A DNA stretch of 64,000 nt from Lewinellaceae bacterium. GTDB lineage: Bacteria > Bacteroidota > Bacteroidia > Chitinophagales > Saprospiraceae. Below the pieces are notes generated by a model, which was not told where the DNA came from, made no database searches, and was given only the letters and a program-made list of their open reading frames with translations. The position numbers were made by a program, and so were the translations under genes. The stretch lies in contig JADJYW010000006.1 in NCBI GenBank assembly GCA_016719605.1, positions 237,501 through 301,500 on the forward strand, given 5' to 3'. Positions 20,101-29,079 of this stretch are shown piece after piece. The first letter of the stretch is position 1, and each line of letters opens with the position of its first letter.

Positions 20101-20760
20101 TTACTTCCAGGCTCTTGTCATTTCGCGTTTCCCCGGCGGCCCGGGCAGGCGTTCCACCTCGAACCCGACTTGTTTCAGAGCGCGTTTGAAATCTCCTTTG
20201 GCGCAGTAGGTCACCAATGCTCCATCGGGGCGCAACGCTTTGTACAAGAGGGCGAAGATGCGTTCGGTCCAGAGTTCCGGCTGGGCTTGTGGTGCAAAGG
20301 CATCAAAATAGATCAAATCAAACGATTGCGTCGGACGGTATGCCTCCAGGCGGATTTGTTTTTTGTGCAACGAAAAATGCTCGGACAGTTTCACATTGCG
20401 GTTCCACGCGCAATGATGCATACGACAAAAATCGGGATGGCGATGTGGCATTTGCAGTTGCTCCGAAAAGTTGAATCCGTCGGCATCTTCGGCGGGCAAG
20501 GGATAGGCTTCGATGCCGACATATCGGACGCGCAAGTTGCGGCGCTCCGCTTCTATCCAGGTCAAAAAAGCATTTAATCCGGTGCCAAATCCCACCTCCA
20601 GAACGGCCAGCTCCGGCTGTGTAGCAGCTTTGAAACGAAGCCCTGCATCAATAAAAACATGCAATGACTCGGTGACAGCGCCGTGTTTGGAATGGTATGT
20701 GACGCCGTATTGTTCGGAAAAGACGGAATGCGAGCCGTCCTGAGTGACAAAGATAGCCAT
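20101..20760 (-). CDS. mnmD: tRNA U34 methyltransferase MnmD (stand-alone)
   Basis: A 219-residue SAM-dependent enzyme that adds the last methyl group of the mnm5s2U34 modification in tRNA. MAIFVTQDGSHSVFS opens the protein. The SAM site is VLEVGFGTGLNAFL (~residues 53-66), followed by YVGIEAYPLP, then FDLIYFDAFAPQAQPELWT, the hallmark MnmD catalytic segment. The C terminus GPPGKREMTRA is also characteristic. The oxidase half (MnmC1) found in enterobacterial MnmC is absent, as is usual in this phylum. The start at 20760 is preferred over an in-frame upstream one at 20841 because similarity begins there. Confidence 0.93.
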   Translation of the reverse strand: MAIFVTQDGSHSVFSEQYGVTYHSKHGAVTESLHVFIDAGLRFKAATQPELAVLEVGFGTGLNAFLTWIEAERRNLRVRYVGIEAYPLPAEDADGFNFSEQLQMPHRHPDFCRMHHCAWNRNVKLSEHFSLHKKQIRLEAYRPTQSFDLIYFDAFAPQAQPELWTERIFALLYKALRPDGALVTYCAKGDFKRALKQVGFEVERLPGPPGKREMTRAWK

Positions 20761-20842
20761 GGCAAAATCGGTTGACGGCGGTGGTGGCGGATTAGAAGAG
20801 CCAAAGTAGGCTGATAAAAGGAGAACGGCCAAGTGATTCAAA

Positions 20843-20877
20843 TAAAAAACAGCACACCGGAACGCGTCCGATGTGCT
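20843..20877 (-). terminator. Rho-independent terminator after tRNA-Leu
   Basis: On the minus strand, a 10-bp stem (agcacatcgg / ccggtgtgct, one G-U pair) is followed by gttttttatt, directly downstream of the tRNA. Confidence 0.85.
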
Positions 20878-20879
20878 GC

Positions 20880-20965
20880 TGGTGCGGGAAGCGAGACTCG
20901 AACTCGCATGACCGTGAAGTCACTGGTGTTTGAGACCAGCGCGTCTACCATTCCGCCATTCCCGC
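20880..20965 (-). tRNA. tRNA-Leu (anticodon CAA)
   Basis: An 86-nt class II tRNA on the minus strand. It has acceptor gcgggaa / ttcccgc, anticodon stem ctggt / accag with loop ctcaaac (CAA), a long variable arm tgacttcacggtca, and T loop ttcgagt. The 3' CCA is encoded (20880-20882), unlike the tRNA-Ala gene in this window. Confidence 0.97.
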
Positions 20966-21009
20966 AGAAAGAACTGAAGGGTATTGAACCTTTCTTCGTC
21001 ACCCTTCCG

Positions 21010-21534
21010 CTAACGGGGCGCAAACTTAGAGAGATTTTCGTGAATGCGCAACAAGTACTTTTTTTTCAAAAAAAATTCAAGGACGGCTTGCAAATCGCGG
21101 TTGCTGCCGGTCTCTTCGGTGTAATTTTCCAAAATAGGCCGAATACCCTGATTCAGTTCTTTTTCAATGTTTTCCACGCCCTGTACCGCTTTGGCAAATC
21201 GCTCGGGGTCAAAGTCTATCTCCAAATCCATCAGTGCCTCGTTGATGTCCATCATATCTATTAAAAAATCCTGCGGAATGCTCTGCTTGCCGGCATCCTC
21301 CCACAACCCTTTGATTTGCAGCAGATGGAGCATGCGGCGGTCGGGGTCCGACAAGGTCTGGTATGCTTCGTTGTTCCAGGTCGCTTTTTCCAGCATCTCG
21401 GACTGCTGCACGTCGTCTGACAAGGTGTGAAAGTCCGGATGATATTTTTTACTGTTTTGATAAAAGATGCGGCGCAAGGCAGCAGCGTCTATCTGAAAGG
21501 AAACAGGAAGGCCGTAAAACTCAAAGTAGTTCAT
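21010..21534 (-). CDS. hscB: Co-chaperone HscB (Fe-S cluster assembly J-protein)
   Basis: A 174-residue J-domain protein that delivers IscU with a nascent Fe-S cluster to HscA. The J domain covers residues ~1-75, with NYFEFYGLPVSFQID at the start, the catalytic HPD in KKYHPDFH (~31-37) and NEAYQTLSDPDRR. The C-terminal helical domain (~90-174) corresponds to the IscU-binding part, with DFLIDMMDINEALMDLE. The start at 21534 places MNYFEFYG first, as in homologues. It lies 8 nt downstream of rseP on the same strand and is probably co-transcribed. Confidence 0.9.
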   Translation of the reverse strand: MNYFEFYGLPVSFQIDAAALRRIFYQNSKKYHPDFHTLSDDVQQSEMLEKATWNNEAYQTLSDPDRRMLHLLQIKGLWEDAGKQSIPQDFLIDMMDINEALMDLEIDFDPERFAKAVQGVENIEKELNQGIRPILENYTEETGSNRDLQAVLEFFLKKKYLLRIHENLSKFAPR

Positions 21535-21542
21535 AAGCACGA

Positions 21543-22892
21543 TTAAAAGAACCGCTGGAACACATGGCGCCAAAGGTCAAGCCCGAACGCATAGACCATG
21601 AGGCCAAGCAGGAGGAAGAACCCGAACGTGACGGCTTTTTCCATGACCTTGTCGCTCACTTTTTTGCCGGTAAATACTTCCCAGAGGAGGAACACAACAT
21701 ACCCGCCGTCAAGGGCAGGTATAGGCAGGAGGTTCATAAAAGCCAACAGGATACTGAGTGAAGCAGTGAGCGACCAGAAACGCTCCCAGTCCCAAGAAGT
21801 GCCGTACATTTTTCCGATGCTGATGAGGCTGCCAAGGTTGTCCTTTACAGCGATTTCACCGCTGAACATCTTGCCGAAGGCTTTCATCTGATTGTTCAGG
21901 AAATCAAGGCCCATCTGCACGCCTCCGGGGATAGCCGCCGAAAGCGCATAACGTTCGCGCTGGATATTGTAAAATCCCTCTATTCGGGGGCGTACCCCAA
22001 TAGTGCCTTCCGGTGTCAGCGTCAGACTTGCCGACACAGTATCGGTTTGGCGGAGCAGGGTCAGGGTGGCTGTTTTGCCTTTGTTTGCCTGGGCAATGGG
22101 TCCGAATTCGTCGTAGTAAACGGTCGGTTTTCCGTTGAAAGCGATGATCCGGTCGCCGATCTGTAGTCCTGCCTCTTCTGCCGGTTTGCCGGGAGCAAGT
22201 TCGGATACATAGAAAGGGATACGAGGCGACATGAGCAGCGTCTTTGGCACTTTTTGGCTGGTTAGTTGTTCGGCAGCGTTTTCCGGAAGGCGGAAATCCG
22301 TTTGTTGGCCATTGCGTACAACCGTCATCTGGCGTGCATCATTGAGCACAACTTGCTCAATGAACATAGTGGGGTCTACCTGTGTGACCGGGATTTCGCC
22401 GATCTTGACGAGCACATCACCTTGCTGAAAGCCTTGGTCAAGCAGCACCTGATCGAAGGCAAGACCGTTTTTCAGTTCGCTATTGGGGACATAAGCCTTG
22501 CCAAAGTACCAGAGCATCATGGCAAAAATGGCGAACCCGAGCAGGAAATTGACAGTGACACCACCGACCATAATAATCAGGCGTTGCCAAGCCGGTTTGG
22601 AGCGAAATTCCCAGGGCTGTGGGGGCTGTTTGAGTGCTTCCGTGTCCATACTTTCATCCACCATGCCAGATATTTTTACATATCCGCCCAAGGGAAGCCA
22701 GCCAATGCCGTATTCAGTTTCACCCTTTTGGACTTTCCAAAGGGAGTTGAAGGGAGCAAAATCGAAGAAAAGGTAGAATTTCTCCACCCGGGTCTTGAAC
22801 CAGCGGGCAGGCAAAAAGTGGCCCATCTCGTGTAAGATGATGAGCAGGGAGAGGCTGAGCAGAAATTGACTGATATTGACGATGGTATCCAT
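21543..22892 (-). CDS. rseP: Site-2 membrane metalloprotease RseP
   Basis: A 449-residue intramembrane zinc protease that cuts anti-sigma factors or leftover signal peptides. The zinc site HEMGH lies in the first membrane helix (residues 21-25). Two PDZ domains follow (~residues 140-330, with GLQIGDRIIAFNGKPTVYY). The second metal motif is NLLPIPALDGG near residue 385, ahead of the last two membrane helices. All catalytic elements are present. It is directly upstream of hscB. Confidence 0.95.
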   Translation of the reverse strand: MDTIVNISQFLLSLSLLIILHEMGHFLPARWFKTRVEKFYLFFDFAPFNSLWKVQKGETEYGIGWLPLGGYVKISGMVDESMDTEALKQPPQPWEFRSKPAWQRLIIMVGGVTVNFLLGFAIFAMMLWYFGKAYVPNSELKNGLAFDQVLLDQGFQQGDVLVKIGEIPVTQVDPTMFIEQVVLNDARQMTVVRNGQQTDFRLPENAAEQLTSQKVPKTLLMSPRIPFYVSELAPGKPAEEAGLQIGDRIIAFNGKPTVYYDEFGPIAQANKGKTATLTLLRQTDTVSASLTLTPEGTIGVRPRIEGFYNIQRERYALSAAIPGGVQMGLDFLNNQMKAFGKMFSGEIAVKDNLGSLISIGKMYGTSWDWERFWSLTASLSILLAFMNLLPIPALDGGYVVFLLWEVFTGKKVSDKVMEKAVTFGFFLLLGLMVYAFGLDLWRHVFQRFF

Positions 22893-22942
22893 TCTTGTTG
22901 GCCGCTGGCCGTTGGCTACTGGTTATTGTTGGTGTTGGTTTG

Positions 22943-22986
22943 AAACAAAACAAGGCCTCCGAAGTTGGCGCAAAACTACGGAGGCC
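22943..22986 (-). terminator. Probable terminator after the DUF4835 gene
   Basis: On the minus strand, ggcctccg and cggaggcc arms (17-nt loop) are followed by ttgttttgtttc, 45 nt beyond the stop codon at 23031. It would end the bamD-rpoZ-coaBC-DUF4835 transcript ahead of rseP. Confidence 0.6.
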
Positions 22987-23030
22987 CTCGTCTTTTTCGC
23001 GGTATCGCGACGGCAATGTCAGGTTGGTCT

Positions 23031-23948
23031 TTATGACCCGATTTCCCGGTAGCGTTGCGCGTTGGCGGGGTCTACCTTGCCCATGATCTGTTGTACGCGC
23101 TCTTTTTGTGCTTTGCTACCGATTTTCCACATCTCCACGAGTTCATCTTTTTTGGAATTGGCAAACATCTGTGTGATCATGGAGTTGAAATAGGCGGTGT
23201 TCACTTTGTCCACCTCTTCCAATGCCTGCAAAACAGCTGTCTTGCCGGCTTCAATATCGCCGGAAAACAGATCAAGTCCTTTTCGATGGTAGGTGTACAT
23301 GGCAGCACGGTAGGGTCGTACCCGGGGATTGAGCAGGTTTTCGATGATCCAGTAGCGGTTGCGGTTTTTTCCGCCGTCGGCAGGACGCCAGCCGGAACTG
23401 CGGTTGTTGGGTGAGTTCTGGATATTGGTTACAATCTGCTGGGCGGTCAACAAATAGCGATCTCCGCCGTAAAGCGAATAGGAATCATAGTCCATGGCCA
23501 ATATAATGTAGGCATAAAAAGCCATGAGCGCCGGCAGGTTCTGGTTGTCGCCGGCATCCACCTGAAACTGGATGGGTTGGTTCTGGTCGTACTGAAAGGT
23601 GACATCCTTGTCCAGGTGCGACAGCATGGGCGTTTCGTATCCGCTGCCGAATACCGGGCGCACCGACTGGACAGCCAATTCGGCTTCAAAAACGTTGTCC
23701 TGTTCGGTTTTGATGGTGAATATAAAGTTGCACTTGATGCGCTCATCTGGTTCAAAGGCATCGTTGGTCCACTTGGTGGTGTTCAAAAATTCGCGCAAGG
23801 AAACTTCCAATTGGTCAAAAACACGGCGGTCGGTGACCTGGAGCTGAGGCGTGTTGATGCGCACGGTGCAGTTCAGTTCGCCCTGTGCATGGGCGTTGCC
23901 AAGGACAAGGAGCAGCAGTGCGAAAACAAAAAACAAACGGTTTGTCAT
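23031..23948 (-). CDS. DUF4835 (PorD-like) family protein
   Basis: A 305-residue exported protein. It has a signal peptide (LFFVFALLLLVLGNAHAQ), then GELNCTVRINTPQLQVTDRRVF, LREFLNTTKWTNDAF and IKCNFIFTI, which are the opening motifs of DUF4835. The family is restricted to Bacteroidota. I recall members being annotated as the T9SS-associated protein PorD, but that link was not checked. Its ATG overlaps the coaBC stop codon by 4 bp (atga), giving translational coupling. The bamD-rpoZ-coaBC-DUF4835 order is widespread in the phylum. Confidence 0.88.
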   Translation of the reverse strand: MTNRLFFVFALLLLVLGNAHAQGELNCTVRINTPQLQVTDRRVFDQLEVSLREFLNTTKWTNDAFEPDERIKCNFIFTIKTEQDNVFEAELAVQSVRPVFGSGYETPMLSHLDKDVTFQYDQNQPIQFQVDAGDNQNLPALMAFYAYIILAMDYDSYSLYGGDRYLLTAQQIVTNIQNSPNNRSSGWRPADGGKNRNRYWIIENLLNPRVRPYRAAMYTYHRKGLDLFSGDIEAGKTAVLQALEEVDKVNTAYFNSMITQMFANSKKDELVEMWKIGSKAQKERVQQIMGKVDPANAQRYREIGS

Positions 23949-25180
23949 TGAAAATCGGTTGAATGTGTGGGACTAAGGACGCTTTTGGAAGCCTCCGGGT
24001 TGGCTGCGCGTGCAATTTCGGTCACAATGTCCTCCGCAACAGCGGTTTTAACCTTCAAATCAAATGCCGTTTTGCTGCCGTCCCGTCGCAGAATGGCTAT
24101 TTTGTTTGTGTCATGCCCAAAGCCTGCACCGGTGTCGCGGAGGGAATTGAGCACGATGAAGTCCAGGTTTTTCTTTTCCAGCTTGGCCAAGGCGTTTGCC
24201 TCTTCGTCGTTGGTTTCGAGTGCGAAGCCGACCAGAATTTGCCCGGGCTGTTTGGAGCGCCCCAGCGCTGCGGCGATGTCCACGGTCCTGGCCAGTTCAA
24301 TTTGCATATCCGTCTCCTTCTTTTTGATTTTGGTCGCGGAAACGCTCTTGGGTCGATAGTCGGCCACTGCAGCGGCCAAAACGATGATATCGGCGGTCGG
24401 AAAAATTGGCATGCATGCCTCGTACATTTCTTGTGCGGAAACAACAGGCACAACCTCGATTTCGGGGTTGGACGGCCGCAGGTGGGTTGGGCCGAGCACC
24501 AGGGTCACCTCCGCACCCTGACGAGCCAGAGCTTCTGCCAGAGCGATACCCATTTTTCCGCTGGAATGGTTGCCGATGTACCGGACGGGATCGAGCGGCT
24601 CGAAAGTGGGTCCGGCCGTGACCAATGCTTTTTTACCGGCAAGCAGGTTGTTTTTGGAAAAAAATATTTCCAAAAACCGGAGTATCGTTTCCGGCTCGGC
24701 CATGCGGCCTTCGCCGACGAGACCGCTGGCTAATTCACCATGTTCCACCGGAATAATGTGTACGCCGTGAGCCTGCAAACGCTCCAGATTGCCGCGGGTT
24801 GCCGGGTGGCGCCACATATCCACATCCATAGCCGGCGCTACAAACACCGGGCAGCGCGCCGAGAGATATACAGCGCTCAAGATGTTGTCACACAGGCCGT
24901 TGGCCAATTTGGCCAGTGTGTTCGCCGTAGCAGGTGCGACCAGCAATGCATCGGCCCAAAGGCCCATTTCGACATGGTTATTCCACGCTGATTCGGAGCG
25001 CACCTCTGTCAGCACAGGCTGCTTGGACAACGTGGACAGGGTGAGTGGTGTAATGAAATCTGTGGCGGATTCCGTCATCAGTACCCGAACCTCGGCGCCG
25101 GCTTTGACCAATAAACGGGTCAAATGGGCCGCCTTGTAGGCGGCGATTGAGCCGCTAATGCCGAGGATAACCTTTTTCAT
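23945..25180 (-). CDS. coaBC: Bifunctional CoaBC, coenzyme A biosynthesis
   Basis: Makes 4'-phosphopantetheine from phosphopantothenate and cysteine in two steps. The N-terminal CoaC flavoprotein domain (~residues 1-180) begins GISGSIAAYKAAHLTR and contains the active-site histidine region SAWNNHVEMGLWAD plus APAMDVDMW. The C-terminal CoaB ligase domain (~190-400) has TAGPTFEPLDPVRYIGNHSSGKMG, then VLAAAVADYRPK and a late KLEKKNLDFIVLNSL. At 411 residues its length is normal. It is the third gene of the bamD operon; the gap to rpoZ is 33 nt. Confidence 0.96.
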   Translation of the reverse strand: MKKVILGISGSIAAYKAAHLTRLLVKAGAEVRVLMTESATDFITPLTLSTLSKQPVLTEVRSESAWNNHVEMGLWADALLVAPATANTLAKLANGLCDNILSAVYLSARCPVFVAPAMDVDMWRHPATRGNLERLQAHGVHIIPVEHGELASGLVGEGRMAEPETILRFLEIFFSKNNLLAGKKALVTAGPTFEPLDPVRYIGNHSSGKMGIALAEALARQGAEVTLVLGPTHLRPSNPEIEVVPVVSAQEMYEACMPIFPTADIIVLAAAVADYRPKSVSATKIKKKETDMQIELARTVDIAAALGRSKQPGQILVGFALETNDEEANALAKLEKKNLDFIVLNSLRDTGAGFGHDTNKIAILRRDGSKTAFDLKVKTAVAEDIVTEIARAANPEASKSVLSPTHSTDFQ

Positions 25181-25213
25181 AAAAAAAATAGGTGAAGACT
25201 GAAGCCTGTGGGC

Positions 25214-25546
25214 TTATTCGGCGTCTTCCACGATGCGCCACTGAATCTCGTCATTCATAAATTCCTGCGTGGCAATGATGGCGGTGTTCGGAAGGCGTTC
25301 GTAGAACTTGGATATTTCAATCTGCTCTTTGTTTTCCTGCACCTCTTCGATGGTGTCCGAACTAACGGCAAATTCTTCCAGTTTGCGCTGGATTTCCCAT
25401 TTCAGGTCGCTTGAAATCTGACGGGCGCGTTTGCTGATGATGGAGATACTTTCGTACACATTGCCGGTTTTTCCAACAAGTTCGCCCACGTCGCGGGGCT
25501 GTACATTGGGGTCGAGGCCTTGGGCCTTGCTTTTGATGTCGCTCAT
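25214..25546 (-). CDS. rpoZ: RNA polymerase omega-like subunit
   Basis: A 110-residue Bacteroidota-type omega/Rpb6 protein. The core YESISIISKRARQISSDLKWEIQRKLEEF corresponds to the omega helix pair that clamps the beta-prime C terminus. The acidic C terminus (NDEIQWRIVEDAE) is typical of the phylum, whose omega is poorly similar to that of E. coli. It is located between bamD and coaBC as in relatives. Confidence 0.9.
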   Translation of the reverse strand: MSDIKSKAQGLDPNVQPRDVGELVGKTGNVYESISIISKRARQISSDLKWEIQRKLEEFAVSSDTIEEVQENKEQIEISKFYERLPNTAIIATQEFMNDEIQWRIVEDAE

Positions 25547-25609
25547 AGTATATTTATGTAGGTGGAGAAGGTTTGGGGGATGGAAGGTCAGATCAATCTG
25601 CCGTTCGTG

Positions 25610-26428
25610 TTAAACTTTGATTCGTTTTTTCAGGTCTTTTAGGGCTTGTTCGGCGTCGCGCCGAATTTGTTTGATTTCTTTGACATACTTGCCGGAAGGG
25701 TATTTTTCCAGAAAATCATTGCACCGGGTGATGGTTTCGGTGTAGCGCTCGTGCTTCTTTTCTACAACGCTATTTTCGCTGAGCAGGAAAGACGACCGGG
25801 CGATGAGGTAGCGTACGTGTTCGGCATCGGGACTTTCCGGGTAGTCGCGCAGCAAATTGTCGAAGGAAATTACGGACGAGCGGTACTGGCGGAGGTTGTA
25901 GTACAGTTCCCCTTCGGCAAATGCTTTTTCCTCCAGTTTGCGCCGCAGGATGTCAATGAATTTGTTGCATTCTTCTACCCGTGCGCTCTTCGGAAACAGG
26001 TTGGCAAACAACTGAAACTCCTCGATGGCTTGCCGGGAACTGCCCTGATCGTGGCGATAGGAGGGTGACAACAGGTAATTGGAGTAAGCCGACATGTACG
26101 TCGCTTCTTCGCGGTAGGCCGAACTGGTAAATGTGTTCGAAAAACTCTTGAAATAGTACGCTGCCAGCACATACTGCTTCAAGTGGTAATAGGTGTAGGC
26201 ATACTGAAAATAGGCTTTTTCGGCATCCTTGCCGCCGCGGACGGTATTGAGCACCAGATCGAACAGCGTTTGGGAACGCAGGTACTCGCCTTTCTCATAG
26301 TATTCAAAGGCTTTATTGAGTACCAACTCCGCATCGCCGCTCACCCGGATGCGTTCGAACTCGCTTTTACAGGCGCCGGCCAACCAGATAAAACCAACCA
26401 GCATCAGTAAAACAGGCGTTTTTTTCAT
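25610..26428 (-). CDS. bamD: Outer-membrane assembly lipoprotein BamD
   Basis: A 272-residue lipoprotein of the BAM complex, which folds beta-barrel proteins into the outer membrane. The signal peptide ends in LAGAC (Cys at ~20). Five TPR units follow, beginning with LVLNKAFEYYEKGEYLRSQTLFD and YFQYAYTYYHLKQYVLAAYYFKSF. The basic C terminus (KKRIKV) is common. The ATG at 26428 is used rather than the near-upstream TTG, because the TTG lies inside the -7 promoter box. It is the first gene of the four-gene operon. Confidence 0.92.
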   Translation of the reverse strand: MKKTPVLLMLVGFIWLAGACKSEFERIRVSGDAELVLNKAFEYYEKGEYLRSQTLFDLVLNTVRGGKDAEKAYFQYAYTYYHLKQYVLAAYYFKSFSNTFTSSAYREEATYMSAYSNYLLSPSYRHDQGSSRQAIEEFQLFANLFPKSARVEECNKFIDILRRKLEEKAFAEGELYYNLRQYRSSVISFDNLLRDYPESPDAEHVRYLIARSSFLLSENSVVEKKHERYTETITRCNDFLEKYPSGKYVKEIKQIRRDAEQALKDLKKRIKV

Positions 26429-26434
26429 AGCGCG

Positions 26435-26442
26435 CAAAGGTA
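26435..26442 (-). promoter_or_regulatory. TACCTTTG -7 motif of the bamD operon
   Basis: A perfect TAnnTTTG match on the minus strand ends 6 nt before the bamD ATG. The predicted transcription start would be almost at the start codon, giving a leaderless or nearly leaderless mRNA. Confidence 0.55.
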
Positions 26443-26683
26443 TATGTTTTGTTTCAAAATAGGTGTGTACATAAAAAGATCGGTCTCGACTACCCTGGCC
26501 GGAACGTGTACCGGGATGAAAAAGTGGCGCGGCCTGCGGTGTGCGGCCGCTTGTGTTTGACCGGTTCTAAACCAAAAAAAATTGCTGCTGTTATTTTTAC
26601 TCGTTTTAAAACCGGAAGCACGCAGCACACCAACCGGGAAAAGCCGATCTTTGCACGAGCCAAACGACAAAAAAGTCCTTGTT

Positions 26684-27667
26684 ATGCAGCAAATAGTAGA
26701 AAAATCTGCCTCCGTATTCTCCCTGGAGGAACAATTTCAGGCAAAAGTGGACAACGACGTACGCATTGAGCCGAAAGACTGGATGCCCGATGCCTACCGC
26801 AAAACGCTTGTCCGCCAGATCAGCCAGCACGCGCACAGCGAAATCGTGGGTATGCTGCCCGAAGGCAACTGGATCACCCGAGCACCGTCCCTCAAACGCA
26901 AGGCTATTTTGTTGGCCAAAGTGCAAGACGAAGCCGGGCACGGCCTATACCTGTATTCTGCCGCCGAAACGCTGGGCGTATCCCGCGACACCATGATCGG
27001 CGAACTGCACAGCGGGAAAGCCAAGTATTCTTCGATTTTTAATTATCCCACCATTTCCTGGGCCGACATCGGGGCCATTGGCTGGCTCGTGGACGGCGCC
27101 GCTATCCTCAATCAAATCCCCATTTGCCGTTGTTCTTATGGCCCGTATGCGCGGGCTATGGTTCGGGTTTGCAAGGAAGAAAGTTTTCACCAGCGCCAGG
27201 GATTCGAGATTTTGCTCACGCTGGCCAACGGCTCGCCCGAACAACGCGCAATGGCTCAAGACGCCCTCAATCGGTGGTACTGGCCGGCCGTCATGATGTT
27301 TGGCCCGTCCGATACCGACTCTACCCACTCTGCCCAGAGCATGAAGTGGAAAATCAAACGCTTCAGCAACGACGAACTGCGCCAGCGTTTTGTGGATATG
27401 ATTGCCGAGCAGGTCAACGTGCTGGGCCTCACCGTACCCGATCCCGACCTGAAATGGAACGAAGAACGCGGCCATTACGATTTCGGCCCCATTGACTGGG
27501 ATGAGTTCTGGAACGTCGTGAACGGCAACGGTCCTTGCAACAGGGAGCGGCTCCGCACCCGTGTGCAGGCACACGACGAGGGCGTATGGGTGCGCGAAGC
27601 AGCGGTGGCCTACGCCGCGAAAAAAGCAAAACGCGAGGCCGCTGCGCGTGAAACCAAAGCGGCTTGA
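26684..27667 (+). CDS. paaA: Phenylacetyl-CoA 1,2-epoxidase subunit PaaA
   Basis: The catalytic di-iron subunit of the multicomponent epoxidase that turns phenylacetyl-CoA into its ring epoxide. Iron ligands fit KVQDEAGHGLYLY (ExxH, ~residues 71-83) and CKEESFHQRQGFEIL (ExxH, ~160-174). The GNWITRAPSLKRKAILLAK block and the C-terminal ERGHYDFGPIDWDEF are typical of PaaA. At 327 residues the length is normal. The start at 26684 is the methionine before QQIVEKSASVF. Normally paaB, C, D and E follow directly; here the next gene is an unrelated DUF697 protein, so the subunit appears detached from its operon. Confidence 0.92.
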   Translation: MQQIVEKSASVFSLEEQFQAKVDNDVRIEPKDWMPDAYRKTLVRQISQHAHSEIVGMLPEGNWITRAPSLKRKAILLAKVQDEAGHGLYLYSAAETLGVSRDTMIGELHSGKAKYSSIFNYPTISWADIGAIGWLVDGAAILNQIPICRCSYGPYARAMVRVCKEESFHQRQGFEILLTLANGSPEQRAMAQDALNRWYWPAVMMFGPSDTDSTHSAQSMKWKIKRFSNDELRQRFVDMIAEQVNVLGLTVPDPDLKWNEERGHYDFGPIDWDEFWNVVNGNGPCNRERLRTRVQAHDEGVWVREAAVAYAAKKAKREAAARETKAA

Positions 27668-27803
27668 GCAGTTTTTGTAAAAACCGTATCTAACCTGAAA
27701 CCCGCCCATGACCCGATTCCTGCAAATCCGCCAAATATCCGTCCTGTACACAGTCTGGAACCTGATCGTACAGGAAAAAGCGCTCCACCAAAATTCAAAA
27801 ACC

Positions 27804-28385
27804 ATGTTGCACGCAGATAAACTTCCCAAGGCCGACGAGATCATCAAGAACCATGTCGGCTTTTCCATGGGCGCCGCTCTGGTGCCGTTCCCCGGCGCCG
27901 ATCTCCTGGCTGTGAGCGCGGTGCAACTCAATATGCTGCGTCAGTTGGCCAAATTGTACAACATCGGCTTCCTCGACACGCTGGGCAAAAACGTCATTTC
28001 TGCTGTTGCCGGTAGCGGTGTGGCCCGCCTCGGCGCCAGTTTGGTGAAAGCCATTCCCGGGGTAGGCACTGTCGTCGGCAGCCTGAGCATGCCGGCGCTG
28101 TCCGGGGCTTCCACGTATGCCCTGGGCCAAGTAGTTGCCCGGCATTTTCAAAAAGGAGGCACGCTCCACGACCTCGATTTTCCCAATGCCCGCCAGGAGT
28201 ACACCAAAGAAATGGACTCCGCCAAAAAGATGGTTGAGGAAATACAAACCGAGCAGCCCGTCCCGATGAGCACGAGTGACGAAGCCATCGAAAAAATTCG
28301 CCGCATCGCCGAGTTGCGCGACCAGGGCGTGATCACGGCCGAAGAATTTCAGCGGCTGAAGGACAGGCTTCTGGAGCAGATTTGA
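27804..28385 (+). CDS. DUF697 membrane-associated protein with SHOCT domain
   Basis: A 193-residue protein. DUF697 covers ~residues 5-115: ADEIIKNHVGFSMGAALVPFPGADLLAVSAVQLNML, then alanine/glycine-rich hydrophobic helices (GVARLGASLVKAIPGVGTVVGSL) likely to enter the membrane. The last ~35 residues form a SHOCT motif (AIEKIRRIAELRDQGVITAEEFQRLKDRLL), a short helical module that often tethers or oligomerises proteins. DUF697 is also found in YcjF and GTPase-associated proteins; the function here is unknown. Start taken at 27804, since codons upstream show no family similarity. Confidence 0.8.
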   Translation: MLHADKLPKADEIIKNHVGFSMGAALVPFPGADLLAVSAVQLNMLRQLAKLYNIGFLDTLGKNVISAVAGSGVARLGASLVKAIPGVGTVVGSLSMPALSGASTYALGQVVARHFQKGGTLHDLDFPNARQEYTKEMDSAKKMVEEIQTEQPVPMSTSDEAIEKIRRIAELRDQGVITAEEFQRLKDRLLEQI

Positions 28386-28425
28386 GCGCCAAAAGTCGCT
28401 ACCTTGCTGCCCATTTTCGTACACC

Positions 28426-28960
28426 ATGCGCAGCCTTTTCTGCATCCTGCTTCTTTTCTGTCTGGCCGCCCCCATCGTCGGGACATACGCAGGCCTACGC
28501 CTGGAAAAACGCCGGGTAAAAAAAGAAGTGAAACATCGCTTGTTCGCCGAGGTAGACACTGCAGACTTGGTATTCTTCTGTTTTTCCAAAAAAGACAAGG
28601 AGACACGGCTCCGCTGGGAACACGACCGGGAGTTTGAATTTGAGGGACAGATGTATGATGTGGTGCAAGAATCCATGCGTAACGATTCCGTCCTGCTTTG
28701 GTGCTGGTGGGACCATGCAGAAACCGCACTGAACAAACGCCTGCAAAATACTCTCGCCCAAACCCTGTCCAACGACCCCGGCCGCCGCGACCAGGAGCGC
28801 CGCGCCGTGTGTTTTTTCTCGCCCTTTTTTTGTGGAAATACCCGACGCGCACCTCGTGTGCCGCGCACCGGACTATTTCGGGCTGCCGCAAAACAGGAAA
28901 TTTTTGCCTGACAGGACGGCTGCGCAGCCACCGGCGCCACCGCCCGACGTGCGTACCTGA
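28426..28960 (+). CDS. Conserved single-pass membrane protein (frameshifted near the C terminus)
   Basis: About 175 residues. The N-terminal anchor is LFCILLLFCLAAPIVGTYAGL. A cytosolic or periplasmic domain follows with KKEVKHRLFAEVDTADLVFF, LRWEHDREFEFEGQMYDVV and LLWCWWDHAETALNK. I recognise this W-E-H ... EF ... YDVV ... WCWWDHxE pattern as a recurrent Bacteroidota hypothetical family without known function. The frame reads on to 28911 with a nonsensical Arg-rich tail. Dropping one T from the T7 run at 28825-28831 instead gives VEIPDAHLVCRAPDYFG and ends PPAPPPDVRT at 28960, a natural-looking C terminus. It sits upstream of the TonB receptor. Confidence 0.65.
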
Positions 28961-29079
28961 CGAGTCCCGTTCCGTTTTTTTACCTGCGGAACAAGTCCGG
29001 ATTCCCGGCGCTTTTCACAAAATTTTACTAAAAAACGGCTTCGTGCGTGCAAGCGCCGAGCCTGAAACTGACTATCAGC

